The position numbers and the translations under genes are program-made. A DNA stretch of 38,923 nucleotides from Acidimicrobiia bacterium (GTDB lineage: Bacteria; Actinomycetota; Acidimicrobiia; IMCC26256; JAMXLJ01): the NCBI GenBank assembly GCA_035651955.1, contig DASRES010000002.1:1-38923 (forward strand). Direction: 5' to 3'. The notes under the pieces are model-generated. The model saw nothing but the letters and a program-made list of their open reading frames with translations. It had not been told where the DNA came from and did no database searches. Positions 23,656 through 30,867 of this stretch are shown here, in pieces (the stretch's first letter is position 1; each line of letters opens with the position of its first letter).

Positions 23656-24570
23656 ATGCGGATCGGGTTGACCGGCGGCGGTTCGTCGCTCGAGCGGATC
23701 GTCGAGCAGGCCGAGCGGGCGGAGGCGGACGGGTTCCGGGCGCTGTGGTTCGCGAGTGCGATCGCGGGTGATCCGCTCGTCGCGATGGCGTGCGCGGGAC
23801 GGGCGACGTCGTCGATCGAGCTCGGGACCGCCGTCCTGCAGACGTACACCTGCCATCCGCTGCTGCAGGCGAACCGCGTTGCGTCGGTCGTGTCCGCGAT
23901 GGGACGCGCCGGGTTCACGCTCGGGATCGGGCCGTCGCACGAGTCGGTGGTCCGCGGCGTCTACGGGATGTCGTACGACCATCCCGGTCGCAGCACGGAG
24001 GAGTACGTGCGGATCGTCACCGCGCTGTTGCGCGGCGAGGCGATCGACTTCGACGGCGACGACTGGACGGTCCACAGCGACGGTCGGATGGCGCGCGTCG
24101 CGCACACGGTCCCGGTGCTCGTGTCCGCGCTCGCGCCGCGCCTGTTGCGCGTCGCGGGCGAGGTCGCGGACGGGACCGTGCTCTGGATGGCGCCCGCGCG
24201 CGCCATCGAGACGCACGTCGCGCCCCGCATCACCGCGGCGGCGAGGGACGCAGGACGGCCGGCGCCGCGGATCGTCGCGGGCCTCCCGGTCGCGGTGCAC
24301 GACGACGAAGGGGAGGCGCGCGCAGTGGCGGCGTCGATGTTCGCGGGATACGGGACGTTGCCGAACTACCGGCGCATCCTCGAGATCGGTGGCGCGGACG
24401 GGCCGGCCGACGCCGTCATCGTCGGCGACGAGGCCGCGGTCCGTGCGCAGCTGCAAGGGCTCCTCGACGCGGGTGCCACCGACATCTGGGCCGCGGTGTT
24501 CCCCGTCGGCGACGACGGGCGCGCGTCGCGACACCGCACCACGGATCTGCTGCGCGAGCTCACGAGCTGA
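23656..24570 (+). CDS. LLM-class F420-dependent oxidoreductase, copy 2
   Basis: A 304-residue luciferase-like protein of the same actinobacterial subfamily as the one at 5369-6322: MRIGLTGGGSSLERIV, SSIELGTAVLQTYTCHP, GFTLGIGPSHESVVRGVYGM, VAGLPVAVHDDEGEARA. The ATG at 23656 is set by GAGGAGG ending five bases upstream; an in-frame GTG at 23596 is less likely. It is a single gene in a divergent position to the CoA-transferase and convergent to a dehydrogenase pair. It probably uses F420 as hydride carrier. The substrate is unknown, but duplication within one island suggests two related redox steps. Confidence 0.9.
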   Translation: MRIGLTGGGSSLERIVEQAERAEADGFRALWFASAIAGDPLVAMACAGRATSSIELGTAVLQTYTCHPLLQANRVASVVSAMGRAGFTLGIGPSHESVVRGVYGMSYDHPGRSTEEYVRIVTALLRGEAIDFDGDDWTVHSDGRMARVAHTVPVLVSALAPRLLRVAGEVADGTVLWMAPARAIETHVAPRITAAARDAGRPAPRIVAGLPVAVHDDEGEARAVAASMFAGYGTLPNYRRILEIGGADGPADAVIVGDEAAVRAQLQGLLDAGATDIWAAVFPVGDDGRASRHRTTDLLRELTS

Positions 24571-24589
24571 CGGCCCGGCCGACGGTCAG
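24567..24589. terminator. Hairpin across two convergent stop codons
   Basis: CTGAC (24567-24571) and GTCAG (24585-24589) pair around a GC-rich 13-base loop and include both stop codons of the convergent genes. There is no T-run. It is a weak candidate for a bidirectional terminator. Confidence 0.3.
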
Positions 24590-25521
24590 AGCTCGATCAG
24601 CGTGGGGACGTGGCGCTGCGCGAGCAGCCGGTGGCCGACGTCGATCACGACGCGGTCCGACGACCCGAGCAGCCCGTCGAGCGCGAGCGTCCGCTTGAGG
24701 TACCGGTGGAACGGGTGGTCGGTCGTGAACCCGATCCCCGCCAGCACCTGCTGGCAGTGCGCGGCGACGGTTCTCGCGGTGCGCCCCGCGATCGCCTTCG
24801 CGAGCGCGGCCGTCTCGGGGCCGGGCTCGTCCGCGGCCGCGACGAGCGCGGCATCGAGGGACTCGACCGCCACGAGCGCCTCGGCCAACCGGTGGCGCAC
24901 CGCCTGGAAGCGCGCGACGGGCCGGCCGAACTGCACGCGTTCGATCGCGTGCGCGCGAGCGAGCCCGAGCATCGTCCGCGCCGCGCCGAGGATCTGGTGC
25001 GCGACGGCCCGCCGGCCGAGCGCGACGGCCGCATCCCACGCGCAGTCGTCGAGCGGCGTGACGTCCGCGCCGTCGACGTCGACGCGTACGAGGTGCAGCC
25101 CGGCGCACGGGTCGACGCCGTGCACCGGCGTCATCTCCGTCGCGCTCGGTGCGACGGTGGCGATCCCGGCCTCGCACGCGACGAGCAGGCGGCGCGCCGT
25201 CGTGATCCGGTCGGTCGCCAGCCCGCGCCCGTCCACCGGCCGGTTCCAGGAGCCGAACGGCGGGAGCAGCACCGCGAGGTCGGGGCGTGGTGGCACCCCG
25301 AGCGCGCAGGCGACGACGTCGTCGAGCGCGGTCGCCGTCGCGTTCGCCGCACCGAGCACGTCGAAGACGATCGCGATCGCGTCGCGCGGCTCGGCCTCGA
25401 GCATCTCCAGCCAGCCGAGCTCCGCGAGCGCGCCGTCCACGCTCGCGTTGCCGTCCGCGCACGCACGGTCGACGGCGTCGCGCACGGTCTCCGCAAGGAG
25501 CGATCGTTCGGCGGCGTCCAT
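24586..25521 (-). CDS. Short acyl-CoA dehydrogenase-like subunit
   Basis: A 311-residue degenerate acyl-CoA dehydrogenase, about 70 residues shorter than usual. The N-terminal and middle domains are reduced and lack the SEPDAGSD-type flavin segment. The C-terminal four-helix part is clear: HAIERVQFGRPVARFQAVRH, LAKAIAGRTARTV, VLAGIGFTTDHPFHRYLKR. There is no EGT catalytic motif. Its ATG shares one base with the stop of the upstream dehydrogenase (TGATG). The pair therefore looks like the small and large halves of a heteromeric FadE enzyme, parallel to the pair at 17244-19473. Confidence 0.87.
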   Translation of the reverse strand: MDAAERSLLAETVRDAVDRACADGNASVDGALAELGWLEMLEAEPRDAIAIVFDVLGAANATATALDDVVACALGVPPRPDLAVLLPPFGSWNRPVDGRGLATDRITTARRLLVACEAGIATVAPSATEMTPVHGVDPCAGLHLVRVDVDGADVTPLDDCAWDAAVALGRRAVAHQILGAARTMLGLARAHAIERVQFGRPVARFQAVRHRLAEALVAVESLDAALVAAADEPGPETAALAKAIAGRTARTVAAHCQQVLAGIGFTTDHPFHRYLKRTLALDGLLGSSDRVVIDVGHRLLAQRHVPTLIEL

Positions 25522-26681
25522 CACTCGTCGCTCCCGAGGTCGAGCAGGCGACGGGCGATGATGTTGCGTTGCACCTCGGCGGTGCCCCCGTAGATGGTCG
25601 CCGCGCGCGAGTACAGGTACTCGTTGCGCCACATCTCGCCGACGGAGCCGTCGTCGGTCTCGATCACGCCGGGGAGCAGGCGACGCGCGGCGTCGAACGT
25701 CACCTGCTCGCCCGTCGCGACGAGGACCTTGTCGATCGACGTCTCGGCGCCGAGCGTCTCGCCTGCTGCGAGGCGGTGCTGCGTGACCCGGGAACGGGCG
25801 CGCAGCGCGTGCAGGTGGACGAACGCGTCGCCGACGATCTCGGCGGTCCGGTCGTCGTCGGACGGCGCGCTCTCGACGAGGAGCTGCAGCCGTCGGTAGA
25901 GGTACGCGATGCGTTGCCAGAAGCACGACGACCGCTCGTACGGCAGGATGCTCATCGCGACGGCCCACCCGCCGTTCAGCTCGCCCAGCATGCGGTCGGC
26001 GGGGACCGTGACGTCGTCGAAGAACACCTCGGCGAACTCGCGCTCGCCGTTGATCATCTCGATCGGCGACACCGTGATCCCGGGCGTGTCCATGTCGACG
26101 AAGAACGCGGTGATGCCCCGGTGGCGGGCCTCAATCGTGCCGGTACGGGTGAGCAGGACGCACCGGTCGGAGTACTGGGCGAGGCTGGTCCACACCTTCT
26201 GCCCGTTGACGACCCAGGTCCGCGCGGTCGCGGGGTCTCCACGGGGCGTCGCCCGGCAGCTCAGCGACGCGAGGTCGCTGCCCGTTCCGGGCTCGGAGAA
26301 GCCCTGGCACCACAGCTCCGCGCCCGAGAGCAGGCGCGGCACGACGTCCGCCGCGAGGTCGGGCGGCGCGAAGTCGATCAGCGTCGGCGCGAGCACCTCG
26401 ATGAGCGAGAACAGACCCGGGTCCGCGAGCCCACGACCCGCGAGCGCGGCGCCGAGCTCGGTGCGCATCATCGGGGACCCGCCGAGACCACCGACGCGCT
26501 CGGGCCAGCCGTACCGCATCCAACCTGCGTCGAAGAGGATCGCCTTCACCCGTTGCATCTGCGCGACGTGGTCGTCGAGCTCGCCGGGCGGCGTGTAGCG
26601 GGGCGCGAGCTCGTCGTGGTGCGCGTCGAGCCAGGCGTGGAGCTCGGATCGGTACTCGGCGAGGTCGCAAGCCGCGCTCAT
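25521..26681 (-). CDS. Acyl-CoA dehydrogenase, large partner
   Basis: A 386-residue acyl-CoA dehydrogenase from the ATG at 26681. YGWPERVGGLGGSPMM, CQGFSEPGTGSDLASL, WVVNGQKVWTSLAQYSDR and HRGITAFFVDMD are conserved. The C-terminus TIYGGTAEVQRNIIARRLL lacks Glu at the EGT position. The start is uncertain: an in-frame ATG at 26714 would add 11 residues (MSAVPDERGFR), and both ATGs lie in a triplicated 16-17-bp repeat. No ribosome site is evident before either. It is divergent from the aldehyde dehydrogenase, with an operator-like GAGAAGCATTCTC in between, and is coupled to the short dehydrogenase downstream. Confidence 0.9.
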   Translation of the reverse strand: MSAACDLAEYRSELHAWLDAHHDELAPRYTPPGELDDHVAQMQRVKAILFDAGWMRYGWPERVGGLGGSPMMRTELGAALAGRGLADPGLFSLIEVLAPTLIDFAPPDLAADVVPRLLSGAELWCQGFSEPGTGSDLASLSCRATPRGDPATARTWVVNGQKVWTSLAQYSDRCVLLTRTGTIEARHRGITAFFVDMDTPGITVSPIEMINGEREFAEVFFDDVTVPADRMLGELNGGWAVAMSILPYERSSCFWQRIAYLYRRLQLLVESAPSDDDRTAEIVGDAFVHLHALRARSRVTQHRLAAGETLGAETSIDKVLVATGEQVTFDAARRLLPGVIETDDGSVGEMWRNEYLYSRAATIYGGTAEVQRNIIARRLLDLGSDE

Positions 26682-26723
26682 GCGGAAACCGCGCTCATCC
26701 GGAACCGCGCTCATCTGGAAACG
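26674..26723. repeat. Three tandem 16-17-bp repeats, each with a start codon
   Basis: Units GCGCTCATGCGGAAACC (26674-26690), GCGCTCATCCGGAACC (26691-26706) and GCGCTCATCTGGAAACG (26707-26723). Read on the minus strand, each contains ATGAGCGC, giving ATGs at 26714, 26698 and 26681. The first and third are in frame with the dehydrogenase. The middle one opens a six-codon frame (MSAVSA) whose TGA overlaps the ATG at 26681. Confidence 0.8.
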
Positions 26724-26740
26724 GGGCACACGCTGGCGGA

Positions 26741-26753
26741 GAGAAGCATTCTC
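26741..26753. promoter_or_regulatory. Operator-like palindrome GAGAAGCATTCTC
   Basis: A perfect GAGAA-GCA-TTCTC inverted repeat in the divergent gap between the dehydrogenase pair and the aldehyde dehydrogenase gene. A plus-strand -10 candidate TACCGT lies at 26757-26762. It is related in its outer bases to the palindrome at 11881-11895, but its spacer is two bases shorter, so a common regulator is uncertain. Confidence 0.4.
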
Positions 26754-26799
26754 ATCTACCGTAACCGTCCCCCCGTACACGACCAAGGGTGGTCATGCC

Positions 26800-28272
26800 G
26801 TGACGATCTGGCACGAGGACCGTCTGCTCGTCGACGGCGAGCTCGTCGGGGCCGAGCACGGCGCGACGTACGAGACGATCGCGCCCGCGACCGAGGAGGT
26901 GCTCGGCACCGCGGCCGACGCGTCGGTCGGCGACGCGCGACGGGCGATCGCTGCGGCGCGGCGCGCGTTCGACACCACCGACTGGTCGCGTGATCACGCG
27001 CTCCGGGTCCGGTGCCTGCGCCAGCTCGAGCAGGCGCTGCGCGACGAGGTCGAGCACGTGCGCGAGATCCTCGTCCAGGAGGTGGGCGCGCCCGTGTCGA
27101 GCACGGGTGGCCCGCAGCTCGAGGCGCCGATCGACGTCGTCGGGTGGTACGCCGACCTGCTCGAGGGCTACGAGTTCGTCGAGGACCTCGGCGACCGCGA
27201 CACCTTCGCGGGCCGGCACCACCGTTGGATCGAGAAGGAGGCGGCCGGCGTCGTCGCCGCGATCACCGCGTACAACTACCCGATCCAGCTCGCGCTCGCG
27301 AAGCTCGCCCCCGCGCTCGCCGCAGGTTGCACGGTCGTGCTGAAGGGCGCACCCGACACGCCGTGGGCGACGCTCGCGCTCGGCCGTCTCGTGGCGGACG
27401 CGACCGACATCCCGCCCGGCGTGGTGAACGTGCTCGCATCGTCGGACAACGCGGTCGGCGCCGAGCTGACGACCGATCCCGACGTCGACGTGATCTCGTT
27501 CACCGGCTCCACCGCGGTGGGCCGCCAGATCATGAGCGCCGCCAGCGCGACGGTGAAGCGCGTCTTCCTCGAGCTGGGCGGCAAGTCCGCGTTCGTGCTC
27601 CTCGACGACGGTGATCCCGCGATGGCCGGCTTGTTCTGCGCGTACGCGGCGACGTCGCACGCCGGCCAAGGCTGCGCGATCACCTCGCGGCTCGTCGTGC
27701 CGCGCGACAAGCTGGACGAGGTCGTCGACGTCGCGCGCACCACGCTCGAGAGCATCCCCTACGGCGACCCCGCCGACCCCGCGAACATGATGGGCCCGCT
27801 CATCAGCGCGCGGCAGCGGGAGAAGGTCGCCGGCTACGTCGACCGCGCCGTCGCCGAGGGTGCGAAGGCCGTCACCGGTGGGCGGGTGCCCGAGCACCTC
27901 CCCAAGGGCTTCTTCTACGAGCCGACCCTGCTGGTCGGGGCCGGCGAGGACTCCGCGGTCGCGCAGGAGGAGCTGTTCGGTCCGGTGCTCGTCGTGCTCC
28001 CGCACGACGGCGACGACGACGCCGTGCGCGTGGCGAACAACTCGATCTACGGGCTGTCCGGCTCCGTCCTCAGCGGCGACCGCGAGCGCGCGCTCGGCGT
28101 CGCCCGCCGGATCCGCGCGGGGACGATGAGCGTGAACGGCGGCGTGTATTACGGGCCCGACGCCCCGTTCGGCGGCTACCGGCAGTCCGGGATCGGGCGC
28201 GAGATGGGTGCGGCCGGGCTCGACGAGTTCCTCGAGCGCAAGACGTTCGCCGAGCCCGCCGCGACGACCTGA
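26800..28272 (+). CDS. NAD(P)-dependent aldehyde dehydrogenase
   Basis: A complete 490-residue ALDH-superfamily enzyme oxidising an aldehyde to an acid. The catalytic residues are all visible: Asn159 in TAYNYPIQ, Glu258 in LELGGKS and the nucleophile Cys292 in GQGCAITSR. The cofactor loop FTGSTAVGRQI (234-244) and the C-terminal PFGGYRQSGIGREMG are also intact. The GTG at 26800 is chosen because AAGGGTGG lies 7 bases upstream and the family N-terminus begins here. It could oxidise the aldehyde made by a P450 or alcohol dehydrogenase before the ligases act. It is followed after one base by a DapB-like reductase gene. Confidence 0.95.
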   Translation: MTIWHEDRLLVDGELVGAEHGATYETIAPATEEVLGTAADASVGDARRAIAAARRAFDTTDWSRDHALRVRCLRQLEQALRDEVEHVREILVQEVGAPVSSTGGPQLEAPIDVVGWYADLLEGYEFVEDLGDRDTFAGRHHRWIEKEAAGVVAAITAYNYPIQLALAKLAPALAAGCTVVLKGAPDTPWATLALGRLVADATDIPPGVVNVLASSDNAVGAELTTDPDVDVISFTGSTAVGRQIMSAASATVKRVFLELGGKSAFVLLDDGDPAMAGLFCAYAATSHAGQGCAITSRLVVPRDKLDEVVDVARTTLESIPYGDPADPANMMGPLISARQREKVAGYVDRAVAEGAKAVTGGRVPEHLPKGFFYEPTLLVGAGEDSAVAQEELFGPVLVVLPHDGDDDAVRVANNSIYGLSGSVLSGDRERALGVARRIRAGTMSVNGGVYYGPDAPFGGYRQSGIGREMGAAGLDEFLERKTFAEPAATT

Positions 28273-28273
28273 C

Positions 28274-29329
28274 GTGGCGGAACGCCGCTTCCGCGTCGTC
28301 CAGTGGGCGACGGGCAACATCGGGACGCGCGCGCTGCGCGAGGTGATCCGTCACCCGTCGCTCGAGCTCGTCGGCGTGCTCGTGTACGACCCTGCGAAGG
28401 TCGGTGTCGACGCGGGGACGCTGTGCGGCGAGGAGCCCGTCGGCGTGGCGGCGACCGACGATCCGTCGGCGATCGTCGCGTTGCACGCCGACTGCGTGCT
28501 CCACATGCCGCGACACTTCGTCCTCGACGACGTCGTCGCGCTCCTCGAGTCGGGGTCGAACGTCGTCACGACGCGCGGCGAGCTCCTGGCCGGCGGGCAC
28601 CGCCTCGGCGAGGCGGCGCGTGCGCGTGTGCTCGACGCGTGCGCGTGTGGCAACACGTCCGTGTACGCGACCGGCAGCAGTCCCGGCTTCATCACCGACG
28701 CGCTCCCGTTCGCGCTGCTGTCGTTGCAGCGCCGGGTCGACTCGATCGAGATCGCCGAGTTCGCCGACCTGTCCCGTCGCGACTCGCCCCACATGGTGTT
28801 CCGGCAGATGGGCTTCGGTCAGCCTCCGGAGGCGTTCGACCCGCGGCGCGCGTCCGCCCTCCTCGCGGAGTTCGGCCCCGCGCTCGACGACCTGGCCGCC
28901 GCGGCCGGCCGGCCCGTCGACGACTGGGCGTCCGACGGCGAGGTCGCGGTCACGCGCGCGGCGACGACGATCGCCGCGGGTGAGATCCCGGCCGGCACGG
29001 TCGGCGCGCAACGCACCGCGATGGTCGGGCGCAGCCGGGGCGACGAGGTCGTGCGGTTCACCGTCAACTGGTACTGCACGACCGACGTCGACCCCGCGTG
29101 GGATCTCCGCGGGACGGGGTGGCGCGTGCAGATCCACGGCGACGCGCCGCTCGACGTCACGCTCGCGTTCCCGATCCCGCTCGACGAGCTCGGGTCGTTC
29201 ACGCCCGCGTACACCGCGAACCGTCCGGTGAACGCGATCCCGTACGTCTGTGCGGCGGCGCCCGGCATCCTCGCGACGGCGGGCCTGCCGGCGATCACAC
29301 CGGCAGGCCCGCTCGACGCGTCGCGCTGA
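28274..29329 (+). CDS. DapB-like NAD(P)-dependent oxidoreductase
   Basis: A 351-residue protein of the dihydrodipicolinate-reductase-like group found near catabolic genes in actinobacteria. The Rossmann N-terminus is RVVQWATGNIGTRALREVI. It is followed by LELVGVLVYDPAKVG, NVVTTRGEL and a conserved TGSSPGFITDALPFALLS. It is not a lysine-biosynthesis DapB: it is longer and lacks the HHxxKxD substrate motif. Some relatives are annotated as amine or 2,4-diaminopentanoate dehydrogenases. The GTG start lies one base after the ALDH stop, so the two are co-transcribed and perhaps act on consecutive steps. The last codons form a strong hairpin. Confidence 0.83.
   Translation: MAERRFRVVQWATGNIGTRALREVIRHPSLELVGVLVYDPAKVGVDAGTLCGEEPVGVAATDDPSAIVALHADCVLHMPRHFVLDDVVALLESGSNVVTTRGELLAGGHRLGEAARARVLDACACGNTSVYATGSSPGFITDALPFALLSLQRRVDSIEIAEFADLSRRDSPHMVFRQMGFGQPPEAFDPRRASALLAEFGPALDDLAAAAGRPVDDWASDGEVAVTRAATTIAAGEIPAGTVGAQRTAMVGRSRGDEVVRFTVNWYCTTDVDPAWDLRGTGWRVQIHGDAPLDVTLAFPIPLDELGSFTPAYTANRPVNAIPYVCAAAPGILATAGLPAITPAGPLDASR
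29279..29312. terminator. 13-bp-stem hairpin at the end of the DapB-like gene
   Basis: GCGGGCCTGCCGG (29279-29291) and CCGGCAGGCCCGC (29300-29312) are perfect complements around an 8-base loop. It lies inside the coding region, 17 bp before the stop, and 30 bp beyond the stop of the convergent binding-protein gene. It probably acts as a bidirectional terminator; there is no T-run, as is usual in GC-rich actinobacteria. Confidence 0.6.
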
Positions 29330-29341
29330 CTCGGACCGTCG

Positions 29342-30709
29342 CTACAGCGTCGGCACCGGCTTCGAGCTCGGGATGCTCGTCGGCAGCGGGTCCCAGCACA
29401 GGAACGGCTTCCCGGGCGTGCTCCAGATCGGGACGAACTTGCCGTTCTCGACCTTCAGGTAGCCGATGCACTGGCGTGGGTAGTGCAAGTCGGTGTGCTG
29501 CTTGGTCCAGTCGACCGGCAGCATCATGCCGTCGGCGTTCCAGTCGGTCAGCGTGTTGAGGTAGTCGACGACCTTCTGGCGCGTGAAGGTCGGTCCGGCG
29601 CCCTTCAGCCCGGTGACGAACAGCTGCGCGAGTCCCCAGCCGATCGCCGTGTACTCAGTCGTCTGGTAGTTCGACTTCTTCATCCAGTCGAGGTACTGGT
29701 TGAGGGCCGGGAACTTCGGGTTCGTCTCGAGCGGCGCCTCCTGCACGATGACGATCGAGCCGTTGAAGAAGCCGGCGTTCTTCGACATGAAGTCGTGGTC
29801 GTACGCGTTCGGAAGGTAGATGGGGACGTTGAGCCCCTGCTGACGCATCTCACGGGCCAGCGTGAGCACGCCGTTGTTGTCCATGCACGTCGTCACGAAG
29901 TCGACGTGCGCGTCGATCATCCGCTTCACGTCCGCGCTCATGTCCGTCACGCCGAACGACAGCGCCTTGGTCGTGTACGCCAGCTTGGCGACGGGGTACT
30001 TCTCGAAGCTCGCCTTGATGCCGTCCATGCAGTCGGCCGATGCCGCCACGTTGTACGCGAGCACGCCGAGGTTCTTCTTGCCGAGCTTCCACGCCGCGTA
30101 CGGCAGCAGCGGCGACGGGCACCCGGAACCATTGCACAGCGCGCCGACGGACCCGAAGAGGTTCGGCGGTCCCGTCCACTCCGCGTTGATGCCCCAGCCG
30201 AACGTCGGGATGCCGGCCTGCGCGAGCAGCGGCGCGCCGCTGAACGCCACGTTGGTCGCGACCGGGATCACCGCGAAGGCGTTGTCCTGGTCGATGATCG
30301 CCTCGACCTCGCGGCGGTTCTGGGTCATCTGGTCGTCGTGGCGGGCGACGATGACGAGCTTCCGCCCGTACATCCCGCCCTGCGAGTTGATCATGTTGAA
30401 GTAGGCCTGGACGCCGTCGAAGAACGAGCCGTACGCCGCGCCGAGAACGTTCGTGGTCGCGGCGACCCCGCTGACCCGGATCTCGGTGGGCGTGACGCCC
30501 GGCTCGTTCAGCTGCGGGAAGTTCCCGGACTTGATCGACGTCGGCGAGCCGCCGCTCGACGAGGTCGTCGTGCTCTTGGCCTTCCCCGAGCTCGAGTTGG
30601 AGCACGACGCCGCGACCGCGGCGACCACCGCGACCACGGCGATCGAGCGGACACGCATCGACAGGCGCGGGCGCCGACCGTCCCCGCCGCGACATGCATG
30701 GGTCGCCAT
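29342..30709 (-). CDS. ABC-type branched-chain-amino-acid-like substrate-binding lipoprotein
   Basis: A 455-residue periplasmic-binding-protein type I (LivJ-like, Peripla_BP_6) lipoprotein. A basic n-region and hydrophobic stretch (RSIAVVAVVAAVAASC) end in a lipobox-like AASC with Cys36, so it should be lipid-anchored outside the membrane. A Ser/Thr-rich linker follows, then TEIRVSGVAATTNVLGAAYG, NMINSQGGMYGRKLVIVARH and several Cys in the mature part. The ATG at 30709 follows GGGGGGAG by 8 bases. No permease or ATPase gene is next to it, so either it serves a transporter elsewhere or it works as a receptor. Similar lone binding proteins are common in actinobacterial lipid-degradation clusters; the ligand is unknown. 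Confidence 0.9.
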   Translation of the reverse strand: MATHACRGGDGRRPRLSMRVRSIAVVAVVAAVAASCSNSSSGKAKSTTTSSSGGSPTSIKSGNFPQLNEPGVTPTEIRVSGVAATTNVLGAAYGSFFDGVQAYFNMINSQGGMYGRKLVIVARHDDQMTQNRREVEAIIDQDNAFAVIPVATNVAFSGAPLLAQAGIPTFGWGINAEWTGPPNLFGSVGALCNGSGCPSPLLPYAAWKLGKKNLGVLAYNVAASADCMDGIKASFEKYPVAKLAYTTKALSFGVTDMSADVKRMIDAHVDFVTTCMDNNGVLTLAREMRQQGLNVPIYLPNAYDHDFMSKNAGFFNGSIVIVQEAPLETNPKFPALNQYLDWMKKSNYQTTEYTAIGWGLAQLFVTGLKGAGPTFTRQKVVDYLNTLTDWNADGMMLPVDWTKQHTDLHYPRQCIGYLKVENGKFVPIWSTPGKPFLCWDPLPTSIPSSKPVPTL

Positions 30710-30764
30710 CACTCAGTCTCCCCCCGGATCCGTCTCACGCACGCGACGTGCGGAAGACATGTTC

Positions 30765-30778
30765 TACTCGAACGAGTA
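30765..30778. promoter_or_regulatory. Operator-like palindrome TACTCGAACGAGTA
   Basis: A perfect 14-bp palindrome, 56 bp upstream of the binding-protein ATG in the 158-bp divergent gap. It is distinct in sequence from the larger palindrome on the amidohydrolase side, so the two divergent genes may answer to different regulators. Confidence 0.5.
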
Positions 30779-30833
30779 CGGCGTTTCCGGCGCACGGTAG
30801 ACGCGATGCCGTCCCCGCGCCACGCGACCCCCG

Positions 30834-30859
30834 TACCTGACGCCGGTGTCAGGTAAGCT
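30834..30859 (+). promoter_or_regulatory. 22-bp operator-like palindrome and -10 box of the amidohydrolase
   Basis: TACCTGAC (30834-30841) and GTCAGGTA (30848-30855) are perfect 8-bp arms around GCCGGT; 20 of 22 bases pair. The last bases run into a -10 candidate TAAGCT (30854-30859), 8 bases before the ATG at 30868. Transcription would start at or beside the start codon, and a bound protein would cover the promoter. Confidence 0.6.
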
Positions 30860-30867
30860 ATCCCGCC

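Noticed and set aside
26674-26723. Short CRISPR-like array
   Set aside because: The units are 16-17 bp with no spacers and overlap a coding start; it is a tandem duplication, not CRISPR.
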